Below are positions 17,783 through 26,651 of a stretch of DNA of 54,452 nt, one piece after another. The notes beneath the pieces are model-generated. The model made no database searches. It was not told the origin of the DNA and saw only the letters and a list, made by a program, of their open reading frames with translations. Both the position numbers and the translations under genes were made by a program. The stretch is taken from the NCBI GenBank assembly GCA_016744475.1, contig JADGEH010000025.1:1-54452 (forward strand), in the 5' to 3' direction. Source of the stretch: Thiotrichales bacterium (lineage in GTDB: Bacteria; Pseudomonadota; Gammaproteobacteria; Beggiatoales; Beggiatoaceae). Each line of letters starts with the position of its first letter. The first letter of the stretch is position 1.

Positions 17783-20305
17783 ATGTCCGCTTTTTTTTCC
17801 AAGTTGTATCATCGTTTGACCTTGCAATATCCTGTATTTACTATTTTTTTAGCACTGATTTTGATGGCGGCTGCGGTGTATTTTGCGCAACGCTTTGAAC
17901 TCGATGCCTCGGCGGATGCCTTGGTGTTGGAAAACGATAAAGACCTGCGCTATTACCGCGCTTTACGTGGGCGCTATGGTTCGGATGATTTTCTAGTCAT
18001 CACCTATTCCCCCAAAGATGATTTATTTTCTCGCCCAGTAGTGAATGACATCAAACGCTTGCGTGATGAATTAAGCGCATTAGAGCGGGTAAAATCCGTC
18101 ACTTCTCTGTTGGATGTGCCGCTGCTAGACAGCCCCCGCATGACCTTATCCACCATTCAAGAAGGCATCCGCACACTAGAAATGCCGGATACAGACCTCG
18201 AACTGGCACGCAAAGAATTTACTGAAAGCCCTTTATATCGCAGCTTATTAACCAGCCCGAATGGTCGAACCACCGCTTTATTGGTGTATTTTCATCAAGA
18301 TGCAAACTATCAAGCTTTGTTAAAACAACGTGATGAACTTTGGGCGAAAGATTTAGAAAGTCCATTAAATGCCGAAGAACAAGCTCAAACGGCGCAACTA
18401 TCGCAGGCGATTAAACGCTTTAATTCCCAGTTACAAACACAAGTCCAAAGCGACATTGCTCGCATTCGAGGCATCCTCACTGGCTATCAAAATGTTGCCG
18501 AGATTCATTTGGGCGGCGTACCGATGATTGCCTCGGATATGATTGATTATATTGGTAATGACATCAAAACCTTCGGCATTGGAGTGACGCTGTTCATCAT
18601 CACTTTATTAGCCATTGCCTTCCAACGCTTACGCTGGGTGCTCGTGCCTTTGCTAGTGTGTGCGACTGTCGTGATCAGCATGGTTGGGTTTTTAGGTTTG
18701 ATGGAATGGAAAGTCACGGTGGTGTCTTCAAATTTCATTTCTTTATTACTGATTATCACTTTATCACTGACCGTGCATTTAATTGTTCGGCATCAAGAAC
18801 TCCATGCAGAACAACCGGATGCGACACAAAATGGTCTATTAAAAAACACCTTAAGCAGCAAACTCGCACCCTCGTTTTACACCACGATCACCACTATGGT
18901 GGCTTTTGGATCATTGCTGATCAGCGGCATTCGTCCGGTGATTGATTTTGGTTGGATGATGGTGGTCGGTGTCGGCTTTGCCTTTCTTCTGACGTTTCTA
19001 TTATTGCCCGCACTGCTCGTGCGCACCCAGCCGGGCACGCCCATATTTCGTCGTCATGATATGACCGCACAAATGACGCAATCTCTTGCGCGTATCATTC
19101 AACGCTTTAGTACCTCCACATTGGTGCTGTATGGTTTATTGATAGTGTTTAGTGTTATAGGCATTTCTCGTCTTACCGTAGAAAACCGCTTTATTGATTA
19201 CTTCAAGGAATCCACTGAAATTCATCAGGGGATGCTATTAATTGATCAGCAATTGGGGGGGACGACTTCATTAGATGTGATACTTGAACCGAGTCAAGCC
19301 TTTTTGGATTCTCGCACGGCGAGTACAGCCGCTAAAGTAGTAGAAGAAACAGAAGACGATTTATTTGATGATTTGCTCGCTGATGAATTAGACGGTGAAG
19401 ACATGGGCGGCTTAAGTGGTAGTAGTTATTGGTACAATATTTTTCAATTAGAAGAGGTTAAGAAAGTGCATCAATATCTGGACGCACTGCCAGAAACCGG
19501 AAAAGTCTTATCCATGTCCACCACGATGGAAGTGATTACTTTATTAAATGATGATCGGGAAATGGATAATTTTTCTTTAGCGGTGATGTATGAAAAATTA
19601 CCCGATAATATTAAGGACACTTTATTCTCGCCCTATATGTCTGAAGATGGAAATCAAATGCGCTTTTCAGTGCGCGTGATTGATTCTGATGCCAACCTAT
19701 TGCGCGATGAACTTTTGAAAAAAATCCGTGCTGATTTAATTAACACCTTGGGTTTAGAAGAACAACAAGTTCATTTGTCCGGTATGTTGGTGTTATACAA
19801 CAACGTCTTGCAAAGCTTGTTTCAATCACAAATCCTCACTTTAAGCGTTGTTTTCCTCGCCATCATGCTCATGCTCTGGGTATTGTTTCAATCATTAGCA
19901 CTCGCCATCATTGGCGTGATGCCCACAGTGGTAGCGGCAGGATTGATTCTAGGTTTAATGGGATGGTTAGGGATTCCTCTCGACATCATGACCATTACCA
20001 TTGCGGCGATTACGATTGGCATTGGCGTGGACAATACCATTCATTATGTTCATCGGTTTAAGGAAGAATACGCCAAAGACGGCGATGATTGGGGAGCTAT
20101 ACAACGCTGTCATGGCAGTGTGGGACGCGCCATTTATTACACTTCAATCACGGTGACATTAGGCTTTTCTATTCTGGCTTTATCTAACTTCATTCCCACT
20201 ATTTATTTTGGTTTGTTTACAGGACTGGCGATGCTAATGGCATTGATTGCCAATTTAAGTTTGTTACCTGTGTTGCTGGCAAAGTGGAAACCATTAAAGC
20301 ATTAA
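17783..20305 (+). CDS. RND/MMPL-family exporter
   Basis: An 840-residue integral membrane protein. A first TM helix (~15-33) is followed by a periplasmic loop. The TM2-6 bundle (~260-405, beginning GIGVTLFIITLLAIAF) comes next, then a second TM (~440-460), a second periplasmic domain, and a final TM bundle (~680-835, with the typical ITIGIGVDNTIHYVHRFKEE). This is the MMPL/HpnN-like half-RND layout, driven by proton flow, rather than the longer AcrB-type pump. An acidic insertion (EETEDDLFDDLLADELDGED) lies in the second periplasmic loop. With the DUF1302 barrel upstream it probably forms an export route for hydrophobic molecules; the substrate is unknown. Confidence 0.93.
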   Translation: MSAFFSKLYHRLTLQYPVFTIFLALILMAAAVYFAQRFELDASADALVLENDKDLRYYRALRGRYGSDDFLVITYSPKDDLFSRPVVNDIKRLRDELSALERVKSVTSLLDVPLLDSPRMTLSTIQEGIRTLEMPDTDLELARKEFTESPLYRSLLTSPNGRTTALLVYFHQDANYQALLKQRDELWAKDLESPLNAEEQAQTAQLSQAIKRFNSQLQTQVQSDIARIRGILTGYQNVAEIHLGGVPMIASDMIDYIGNDIKTFGIGVTLFIITLLAIAFQRLRWVLVPLLVCATVVISMVGFLGLMEWKVTVVSSNFISLLLIITLSLTVHLIVRHQELHAEQPDATQNGLLKNTLSSKLAPSFYTTITTMVAFGSLLISGIRPVIDFGWMMVVGVGFAFLLTFLLLPALLVRTQPGTPIFRRHDMTAQMTQSLARIIQRFSTSTLVLYGLLIVFSVIGISRLTVENRFIDYFKESTEIHQGMLLIDQQLGGTTSLDVILEPSQAFLDSRTASTAAKVVEETEDDLFDDLLADELDGEDMGGLSGSSYWYNIFQLEEVKKVHQYLDALPETGKVLSMSTTMEVITLLNDDREMDNFSLAVMYEKLPDNIKDTLFSPYMSEDGNQMRFSVRVIDSDANLLRDELLKKIRADLINTLGLEEQQVHLSGMLVLYNNVLQSLFQSQILTLSVVFLAIMLMLWVLFQSLALAIIGVMPTVVAAGLILGLMGWLGIPLDIMTITIAAITIGIGVDNTIHYVHRFKEEYAKDGDDWGAIQRCHGSVGRAIYYTSITVTLGFSILALSNFIPTIYFGLFTGLAMLMALIANLSLLPVLLAKWKPLKH

Positions 20306-20319
20306 AGCACTTTCATTGC

Positions 20320-20366
20320 GTAGGGTTTGCGCCGCGTGTTTGTTGCGGCGCGAACGTGGGGAAGGT
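20320..20366. repeat. GTAGGGT / GCGGCGCGAACG repeat, second copy
   Basis: GTAGGGTTTGCGCCGCGTG followed by TTGTTGCGGCGCGAACG and GGGGAAGG shares its left half with 2962-3000. GCGCCGC and GCGGCGC form a hairpin just after the exporter gene that could end transcription. The ACCCTAC right end of the first copy is absent here. Confidence 0.5.
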
Positions 20367-20372
20367 TCAGTT

Positions 20373-20603
20373 TTAATTCAGTGGTTCTGAACGTCTGTGG
20401 GCTATCATCTTTTCCAGTTTACGAGCCACATAAGCGGCATATTCATCTGAATTTTCATAGTCATAATCTATTGCTAATTGAGCCAGTTGATCTAATAAAC
20501 TGCGCAGTTGAGCGATTTCTTGTAAATCTCTGCCGCAAGTTAAACAACGAACATTATCATCACGGCAAGCGTGTTTGCCTTGGCAAGGTGTAAATGCTTT
20601 CAT
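20373..20603 (-). CDS. Small four-cysteine protein (76 aa)
   Basis: A short soluble protein starting MKAFTPCQGKHACRDD. Four cysteines in C-x5-C-x7-C-x2-C spacing (CQGKHAC ... CLTC) near the N-terminus suggest a zinc or Fe-S site. This resembles DUF1289-type small proteins (xPCxGxC...CxGCGRxLxEI), but the spacing differs. A helical C-terminus follows (LRSLLDQLAQLAID ... VARKLEKMI). ATG 20603 is chosen because GGGAG lies five bases upstream. The function is unknown. Confidence 0.7.
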   Translation of the reverse strand: MKAFTPCQGKHACRDDNVRCLTCGRDLQEIAQLRSLLDQLAQLAIDYDYENSDEYAAYVARKLEKMIAHRRSEPLN

Positions 20604-20669
20604 ATATTCTCCCATCATAAGAACGCTTGAGGCTCTGTTGATATTGCAATATCAATAGAACCTCTCTTA

Positions 20670-20826
20670 GAGCCTATACGAAAACGGGATAATCGGCTGC
20701 AAATCCGTCCTTTTAGTCAGGTTTTCCGCTTTTTATCAACACACGCCGGCTATTGCCTTAAAAAATCGAAAAACCCGCCTCAAAATAGCGAATTTTCGCT
20801 TCGATTCCCCATCTTCGTATAGGCTC
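20670..20826 (-). mobile_element. MITE family A, copy 4 (full length)
   Basis: Reverse orientation, GAGCCTATACGAA to TTCGTATAGGCTC, flanked by TTA on both sides. The right end lies 8 bp from the aminotransferase stop codon. The interior carries CGCCGGC in place of the CGCCCGC seen in other reverse copies and is otherwise similar. Confidence 0.9.
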
Positions 20827-20834
20827 TTAGCCTT

Positions 20835-22184
20835 TTAAAGTGCTTCACGTACTTCTTTAATGCTATCACCTAACACAGTCACAAGTTCATCGCATTCTGC
20901 TTCTGTGATGATCAAGGGCGGACAAATAGAAATATGGTCGCCATCAGCTTGAGTGCCTGTACCAAAGCGGTTAGACAACACCACACCTTTTTCAAAAGCT
21001 CGCTGCACCACTTGGGTGGACACTTGTTTTTTGAGCGGATAGGGTTCGTGAGTGTCTCGATTTTCGACTAATTCAACACCTAAAAATAAACCTTCGCCGC
21101 GCACGTCACCGATCAAAGGTTCGCGTTCTGCCAGTTGTTGTAGAGCTTTTTTCAAATACCGCCCCATCGTGGCGCTACGTTCTACTAGATGGTGTTCGGT
21201 GAGATAATTTTGCACCGCTAAAGCCGCAGCACAACTGATGGGATGCCCTGAATACGTGGACAATAAGACGATATTGGATTGACTGCCGTTGACGAAGGTA
21301 TCCCAGATGTGTTTGCTCGCCATGACCGCTCCCAGCGAAGAATAACCGCTGCCGAGGGTTTTGCCCAAGGTGATGATGTCGGGCATGGCATCCCAGTGTT
21401 CTATGCCGAAGTTTTTCCCTAAACGCCCTAAACCTGTGATGATTTCATCGCAAATGTAGAGAATGCCGTAGGTATCGCAGATTTCGCGGATGGTTTCGTG
21501 ATAGCCCGGTGGTGGCACAATCGCACCGCCTGTGCCGCCGATAATCGGGGTGGCGATAAAGGCTGAAATGCTGGAAGGGCCGTGTTGTTCAATAATGCGG
21601 CTGAGGTCGTGGGCGCAAGCCAGTTTGCAGCCAGGATAGGTTTGTTGATATGGGCAATGGTAGCAACTGGGGGCTTGAACATGAGGGAAATCAAGGAAAT
21701 AAGGGTCCATGTGCATACGACGGCGGGTGGCGAGATTGCCTGACATCGACAACGCACCGACGGTGGCTCCATAGTAATTGTGCCATTGTCCTATCACTTT
21801 GTAGCGATTGGTGTCGCCGCGTTCAATGTGATAATTACGCGCTACTTGTAAGGCAATTTCGTTGGCGGTGGAACCACTGGGCACGAAAAATACGCGATCC
21901 ATCCCTTCTGGTGCCATGCTGACGATTTTATCTGCCAGTTGTTCTTGTGGCTCATTGCTGAACATGTTGCGGTTAGCAAAGCAGAGTTTGCCGGTTTGTG
22001 CCGCCACTGCATCGGCAATTTCCGGTACACCATGCCCAATCGTGACGACAAACATGCCGCCAATAGCATCCATATAGCGTTTGCCATCAGTGTCATAAAT
22101 ATAAATCCCTTTGCCATAGTCGGCGACGGGATAATTTTTTTTCCAGTGGGTGAAAAAAACATGGGAGTCGTTAGGATGAGGCAT
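20835..22184 (-). CDS. Class III aminotransferase (PLP-dependent)
   Basis: A 449-residue fold-type I enzyme. The PLP lysine is Lys275 in ITLGKTLGSGYSSLGAVM. PSGSTANEIALQVAR (102-116) binds the cofactor phosphate, and the Asp of ICDEIITGLGR (244-254) binds the ring nitrogen. A cysteine cluster CYHCPYQQTYPGCKLAC (174-190) is shared with a subset of aspartate-aminotransferase-family omega-transaminases. The substrate cannot be set from sequence; 4-aminobutyrate, beta-alanine/pyruvate or diamine transaminases are all possible. Neighbours give no pathway. It lies just downstream of trxB on the same strand. Confidence 0.88.
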   Translation of the reverse strand: MPHPNDSHVFFTHWKKNYPVADYGKGIYIYDTDGKRYMDAIGGMFVVTIGHGVPEIADAVAAQTGKLCFANRNMFSNEPQEQLADKIVSMAPEGMDRVFFVPSGSTANEIALQVARNYHIERGDTNRYKVIGQWHNYYGATVGALSMSGNLATRRRMHMDPYFLDFPHVQAPSCYHCPYQQTYPGCKLACAHDLSRIIEQHGPSSISAFIATPIIGGTGGAIVPPPGYHETIREICDTYGILYICDEIITGLGRLGKNFGIEHWDAMPDIITLGKTLGSGYSSLGAVMASKHIWDTFVNGSQSNIVLLSTYSGHPISCAAALAVQNYLTEHHLVERSATMGRYLKKALQQLAEREPLIGDVRGEGLFLGVELVENRDTHEPYPLKKQVSTQVVQRAFEKGVVLSNRFGTGTQADGDHISICPPLIITEAECDELVTVLGDSIKEVREAL

Positions 22185-22249
22185 ATAGGTTCGACCTTTT
22201 TGTGAAGAAGCGTAGGCAGCGCGGAATACTGTGAGGCTGCGGTGTGTGC

Positions 22250-23227
<978 letters not shown>

Positions 23228-23301
23228 CTAATGGACATAGTGTTGTCTATGCTGTGTCAATGAATGCTGGCGACCTATCTCTTTGATAGGTCGAGGGATA
23301 A

Positions 23302-23460
23302 GAGCCTATACGAAGATGGGGAATCGAAGCGAAAATTCGCTATTTTGAGGCAGGTTTTTCGGTTTTTTAAGGCGAATAGCGGGCTATTTAACAAAAAAAA
23401 GCGGAAAACCTGACCAAAAGGGCGGATTTGCAGCCGATTATCCCGTTTTCGTATAGGCTC
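23302..23460 (+). mobile_element. MITE family A, copy 5 (full length)
   Basis: Forward orientation, GAGCCTATACGAA to TTCGTATAGGCTC, flanked by TAA on both sides. It lies between the TonB-receptor stop (23504) and the trxB start (23206). Confidence 0.9.
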
Positions 23461-23503
23461 TAAGGGTTTATGGGGCTTTTTGTCTTTAACAAGAGCTGGT
23501 TTC

Positions 23504-25528
23504 TTACCAAGAAAACTCAATACCGACATTAGCGGTGCGTCCTCGATAGGGCATACCAGAAGACAAACCAAGCACTTTAGAAGCACTGAAATATTCTTCG
23601 TCTAATAGGTTATTGACTCGAGCCACTAAATGTAAATCAGCATCTACACGATAACGAATCGCTGCATTGAAATGCCAGTAAGATTCTAAGGGAATAAAAG
23701 TGGTTCTATTCATTCGGTACTCTACATCATCATGAAAATAACCATTGAGGTTAAAGTTCCAATTGGGTAATTGGTAATTCAAAATCAAGGCAACGCTTTG
23801 TTGAGGAAAATAACGCGAAGTATCTTGTCCACCAGGTAAGTAGGTATAGGCTAAACGTAAAGACAGATTTTGTATGGGTTGAATGCTGGCTTCGAGTTCT
23901 AAGCCAGAAGTTTTCACTATCCCATCTTGATTGGCAAAAATCTGAATCCCTCCATTTGGGGTGGTATCAATTAAATCCGAATGCCAATTGTAAAAATAAG
24001 TGAGTGTGGTTTGTAGTTTATGTTGTGGATAGGATTGTAGCCAAGCCATTTCAGCCGTTTTAATTTTTTCTGCATTGAGTTGTGCATTGCCCGGCTGTCC
24101 AGAGATTTGTCGTAAAGAAGGTGCGCGAAAAGCTTCACCATACAACCATTTGAATTGAGTGCTGCGACGTGGAGAATACAATAAAGCTAAACGTGGATTC
24201 ACGGATTGACCAAAATCAGAATAATGATCATAACGCACGCCTAAAGTGGCGGAGACTTGATCATGAATATGGTATTTGTCCTGCACATAAACGCCAAAAA
24301 TATCGCGCCCGGTTTCATTCACAGATACACTATTTTCACGCGCCGTATTTCCATAATAAGCCACGTCCACCTGTGCATCATTAAACAACAAATCAAAAGC
24401 GGCTCCATAATCAAAATTTACTTGAAAGCGGTTTTTATCAATGTCAGCTTTGCGCCAAGTCAGACCTGCAAACAATTCATGTTTAGAAGTGAGCCAATAA
24501 CTCCCATCCAGATTCAAATGCCAACCGTGTTCCTTAGAGACTTCGCCATTTAAGATAGGTACCGGACCAAATAACGCCGACAACAGGCTTTCTGCTCCAC
24601 TATCTCGTGCCAAAATGTCGGTTTGATATTCAGTATAACCACCGCTGACCGTCCATGTGTATTTGGCGGTATCCGCGCCTTTATAAGTCACATGGATGTC
24701 GGTTTGATCGGTATGAGAATAATTAGGCAGGGTATCCGTAGCAGCTTCTTCATGTGGATAAGTCGTCTGCCGATCCATGTAACGCAATCCCAAGGAGAGC
24801 TTTTTATAGCGCAGATTCAGTGCCACATCTCGCCCGCTACGGGGGTCTTCGCCAGGTATTGTACCCGCATACACCTTTCCATCATCTTTAAAATAACGGG
24901 TTGAAGCAGACACCCCCCAGTCAATATTTTGTTGCGCCGCTGCTACATATATTTCGCGTTGTCCTATATCGCCCGCACTGATAAAGGCTTGATTGACATC
25001 TTGAGCCGTTACAATATTCACGACTCCTAAGAAAGCGCTCGTGCCATATAAAGCAGAACCGGGTCCTCGAATAATTTCAATTTGTTTAACATTATGTAAA
25101 GGCAGGTAATGATTAATGGCTAAAGCCCCGCCTCCGGTTTCATCATTCAAACGTTTGCCATCAATCATGAATAAAATATTGTAAGACGCTTGTGGTGAAG
25201 TTTGGCCCCGCGCCGATACGGTGTAACCTGAACCAAAAATCACTTCTTTGGTACTAAAAAAACCGGGCACAAAGTTTAATACTTCTTCTATTGAAGTGAG
25301 TCCCATGGCTTGCAATTCACGACGACTAAAAACAGTGACTGAAGAGGGCGCTTCAAATACATTTTCTAAGGTTTTAGAAGCCACTTTAACTTTAAGTTCA
25401 AATAACTCAGGCATGGATAAACTTAATAGCTTTTGAATACTGAGTGGGTCTGCCTCTTCAGTTGCTTGTAAACTAAAAGGCAGACATAAATAACCACTGG
25501 CTATCACCATTAGCAGACCTGTTTTCAT
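23504..25528 (-). CDS. TonB-dependent outer-membrane receptor
   Basis: A 674-residue receptor. The signal peptide (MKTGLLMVIASGYLCLPFSLQA) is followed by a plug domain (~55-165: EAPSSVTVFSRRELQAMGL ... IEIIRGPGSALYGTSAFLGVVNIVT) and a 22-strand barrel ending in the aromatic pattern GIEFSW. The substrate is unknown; cobalamin, siderophore or other metal complexes are possible. ATG 25528 is chosen over upstream starts because it gives a standard signal peptide and a 4-bp ATGA overlap with the upstream ABC ATPase gene, which implies translational coupling. Confidence 0.92.
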   Translation of the reverse strand: MKTGLLMVIASGYLCLPFSLQATEEADPLSIQKLLSLSMPELFELKVKVASKTLENVFEAPSSVTVFSRRELQAMGLTSIEEVLNFVPGFFSTKEVIFGSGYTVSARGQTSPQASYNILFMIDGKRLNDETGGGALAINHYLPLHNVKQIEIIRGPGSALYGTSAFLGVVNIVTAQDVNQAFISAGDIGQREIYVAAAQQNIDWGVSASTRYFKDDGKVYAGTIPGEDPRSGRDVALNLRYKKLSLGLRYMDRQTTYPHEEAATDTLPNYSHTDQTDIHVTYKGADTAKYTWTVSGGYTEYQTDILARDSGAESLLSALFGPVPILNGEVSKEHGWHLNLDGSYWLTSKHELFAGLTWRKADIDKNRFQVNFDYGAAFDLLFNDAQVDVAYYGNTARENSVSVNETGRDIFGVYVQDKYHIHDQVSATLGVRYDHYSDFGQSVNPRLALLYSPRRSTQFKWLYGEAFRAPSLRQISGQPGNAQLNAEKIKTAEMAWLQSYPQHKLQTTLTYFYNWHSDLIDTTPNGGIQIFANQDGIVKTSGLELEASIQPIQNLSLRLAYTYLPGGQDTSRYFPQQSVALILNYQLPNWNFNLNGYFHDDVEYRMNRTTFIPLESYWHFNAAIRYRVDADLHLVARVNNLLDEEYFSASKVLGLSSGMPYRGRTANVGIEFSW

Positions 25529-26502
25529 AATGAATTCTCTTCTAATAATAAACATCGTACAGAATGCTGTGCGTTTAATGATTTTATCTGTGGTTGAATC
25601 GTTTTGCAGGATTCCATAGCTAATCGACAACGGGTATGAAAACGACAACCACTCGGTGGGTTGAGCGGGGAAGGAACATCGCCTTGTAAACAAGCCGATT
25701 GTGGCGGCGTATCAGGATCAGGTACCGGATTGGCTTTTAATAGCGCTTGCGTATAAGGATGTTGAGCGTGTTCAAACAAAGTCTGGGTGGGGGCTATTTC
25801 AACAATCTGTCCTAAATACATCACGGCAATTCGATCTGCCAAATGACGCACTACATTCAGATCATGAGAAATAAACAAATAAGATAATTCAAAATCGGTT
25901 TGTAATTGTTTTAATAAATTAATGATCTGAGCTTGAATAGACACATCTAAGGCTGACACCGCTTCATCACACACTATAAATTTCGGTTGTAAGGCCAAAG
26001 CGCGAGCAATACCTATGCGTTGGCGCTGACCGCCTGAAAATTCATGAGGATAACGGCAGTGATACAGAGGGTCGAGGCCCACACGGGCGAGCAGTTCTTC
26101 GACTTTTTGCTGATGGTTGTGGCGTTGCGTGAGTCCATGCACCTGCATGGCTTCTCCAACAATATCGCTGACGGTCATGCGTGGGTTAAGCGAGCTATAG
26201 GGGTCTTGAAACACCATTTGTAAATGTTGGCGCATCTGCCGTAAAGCATTGCCCTGCAATGCCCGCAAATCTTGCCCTGCAAATACAATGTCACCCGCTG
26301 TGGGTTCCTGTAAACGCAGCAAACAACGCCCTACCGTGGTTTTGCCGCAACCCGATTCTCCCACTAATGCCAAAGTTTCGCCGGGATAGACCTCAAAAGA
26401 TACGTCATCGACGGCACGTACCCAATTAGACACACGCGACAGTAAACCGCTACGCACGGGGAAGTATTTTTTTAAATGCTGGACGGAAATAAGAGGAGTC
26501 AT
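25525..26502 (-). CDS. Peptide-transporter-type ABC ATPase (DppF/OppF-like)
   Basis: A 325-residue ATPase of the dipeptide/nickel transporter class. It has Walker A GESGCGKTT, Q-loop QMVFQDPYSSLNPRM, signature FSGGQRQRIGIARAL and Walker B KFIVCDEAVSALDVS, plus the C-terminal oligopeptide/dipeptide domain with Cys residues (CRFHTRCRLAMESC). No permease, binding protein or DppD partner lies nearby, so it is an orphan here. It overlaps the TonB receptor by ATGA, suggesting one two-step uptake route across both membranes. A 17-bp palindrome lies just before the start. Confidence 0.9.
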   Translation of the reverse strand: MTPLISVQHLKKYFPVRSGLLSRVSNWVRAVDDVSFEVYPGETLALVGESGCGKTTVGRCLLRLQEPTAGDIVFAGQDLRALQGNALRQMRQHLQMVFQDPYSSLNPRMTVSDIVGEAMQVHGLTQRHNHQQKVEELLARVGLDPLYHCRYPHEFSGGQRQRIGIARALALQPKFIVCDEAVSALDVSIQAQIINLLKQLQTDFELSYLFISHDLNVVRHLADRIAVMYLGQIVEIAPTQTLFEHAQHPYTQALLKANPVPDPDTPPQSACLQGDVPSPLNPPSGCRFHTRCRLAMESCKTIQPQIKSLNAQHSVRCLLLEENSL

Positions 26503-26512
26503 GTTTTAATCA

Positions 26513-26529
26513 CTTTTGTGACACAAAAG
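26513..26529. promoter_or_regulatory. 17-bp palindrome upstream of the ABC ATPase
   Basis: CTTTTGTG-A-CACAAAAG is a perfect palindrome 11 bp upstream of the ATPase start. It could be an operator for the ATPase/TonB-receptor operon, or a short hairpin ending the STAND gene transcript that reads toward it. No T-run follows the stem, which favours an operator. The binding protein is unknown. Confidence 0.4.
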
Positions 26530-26651
26530 CTTCTTTTCGCGGGAAGTTGAACGGCTAAAACGTGCAAAAATCGTTTCTGCTCTACGCTGATGTTGATGAG
26601 CGTAGCGTTCATGGGATGGATTCGGTGACGGTACTGTGAAATAAAGTGCGT

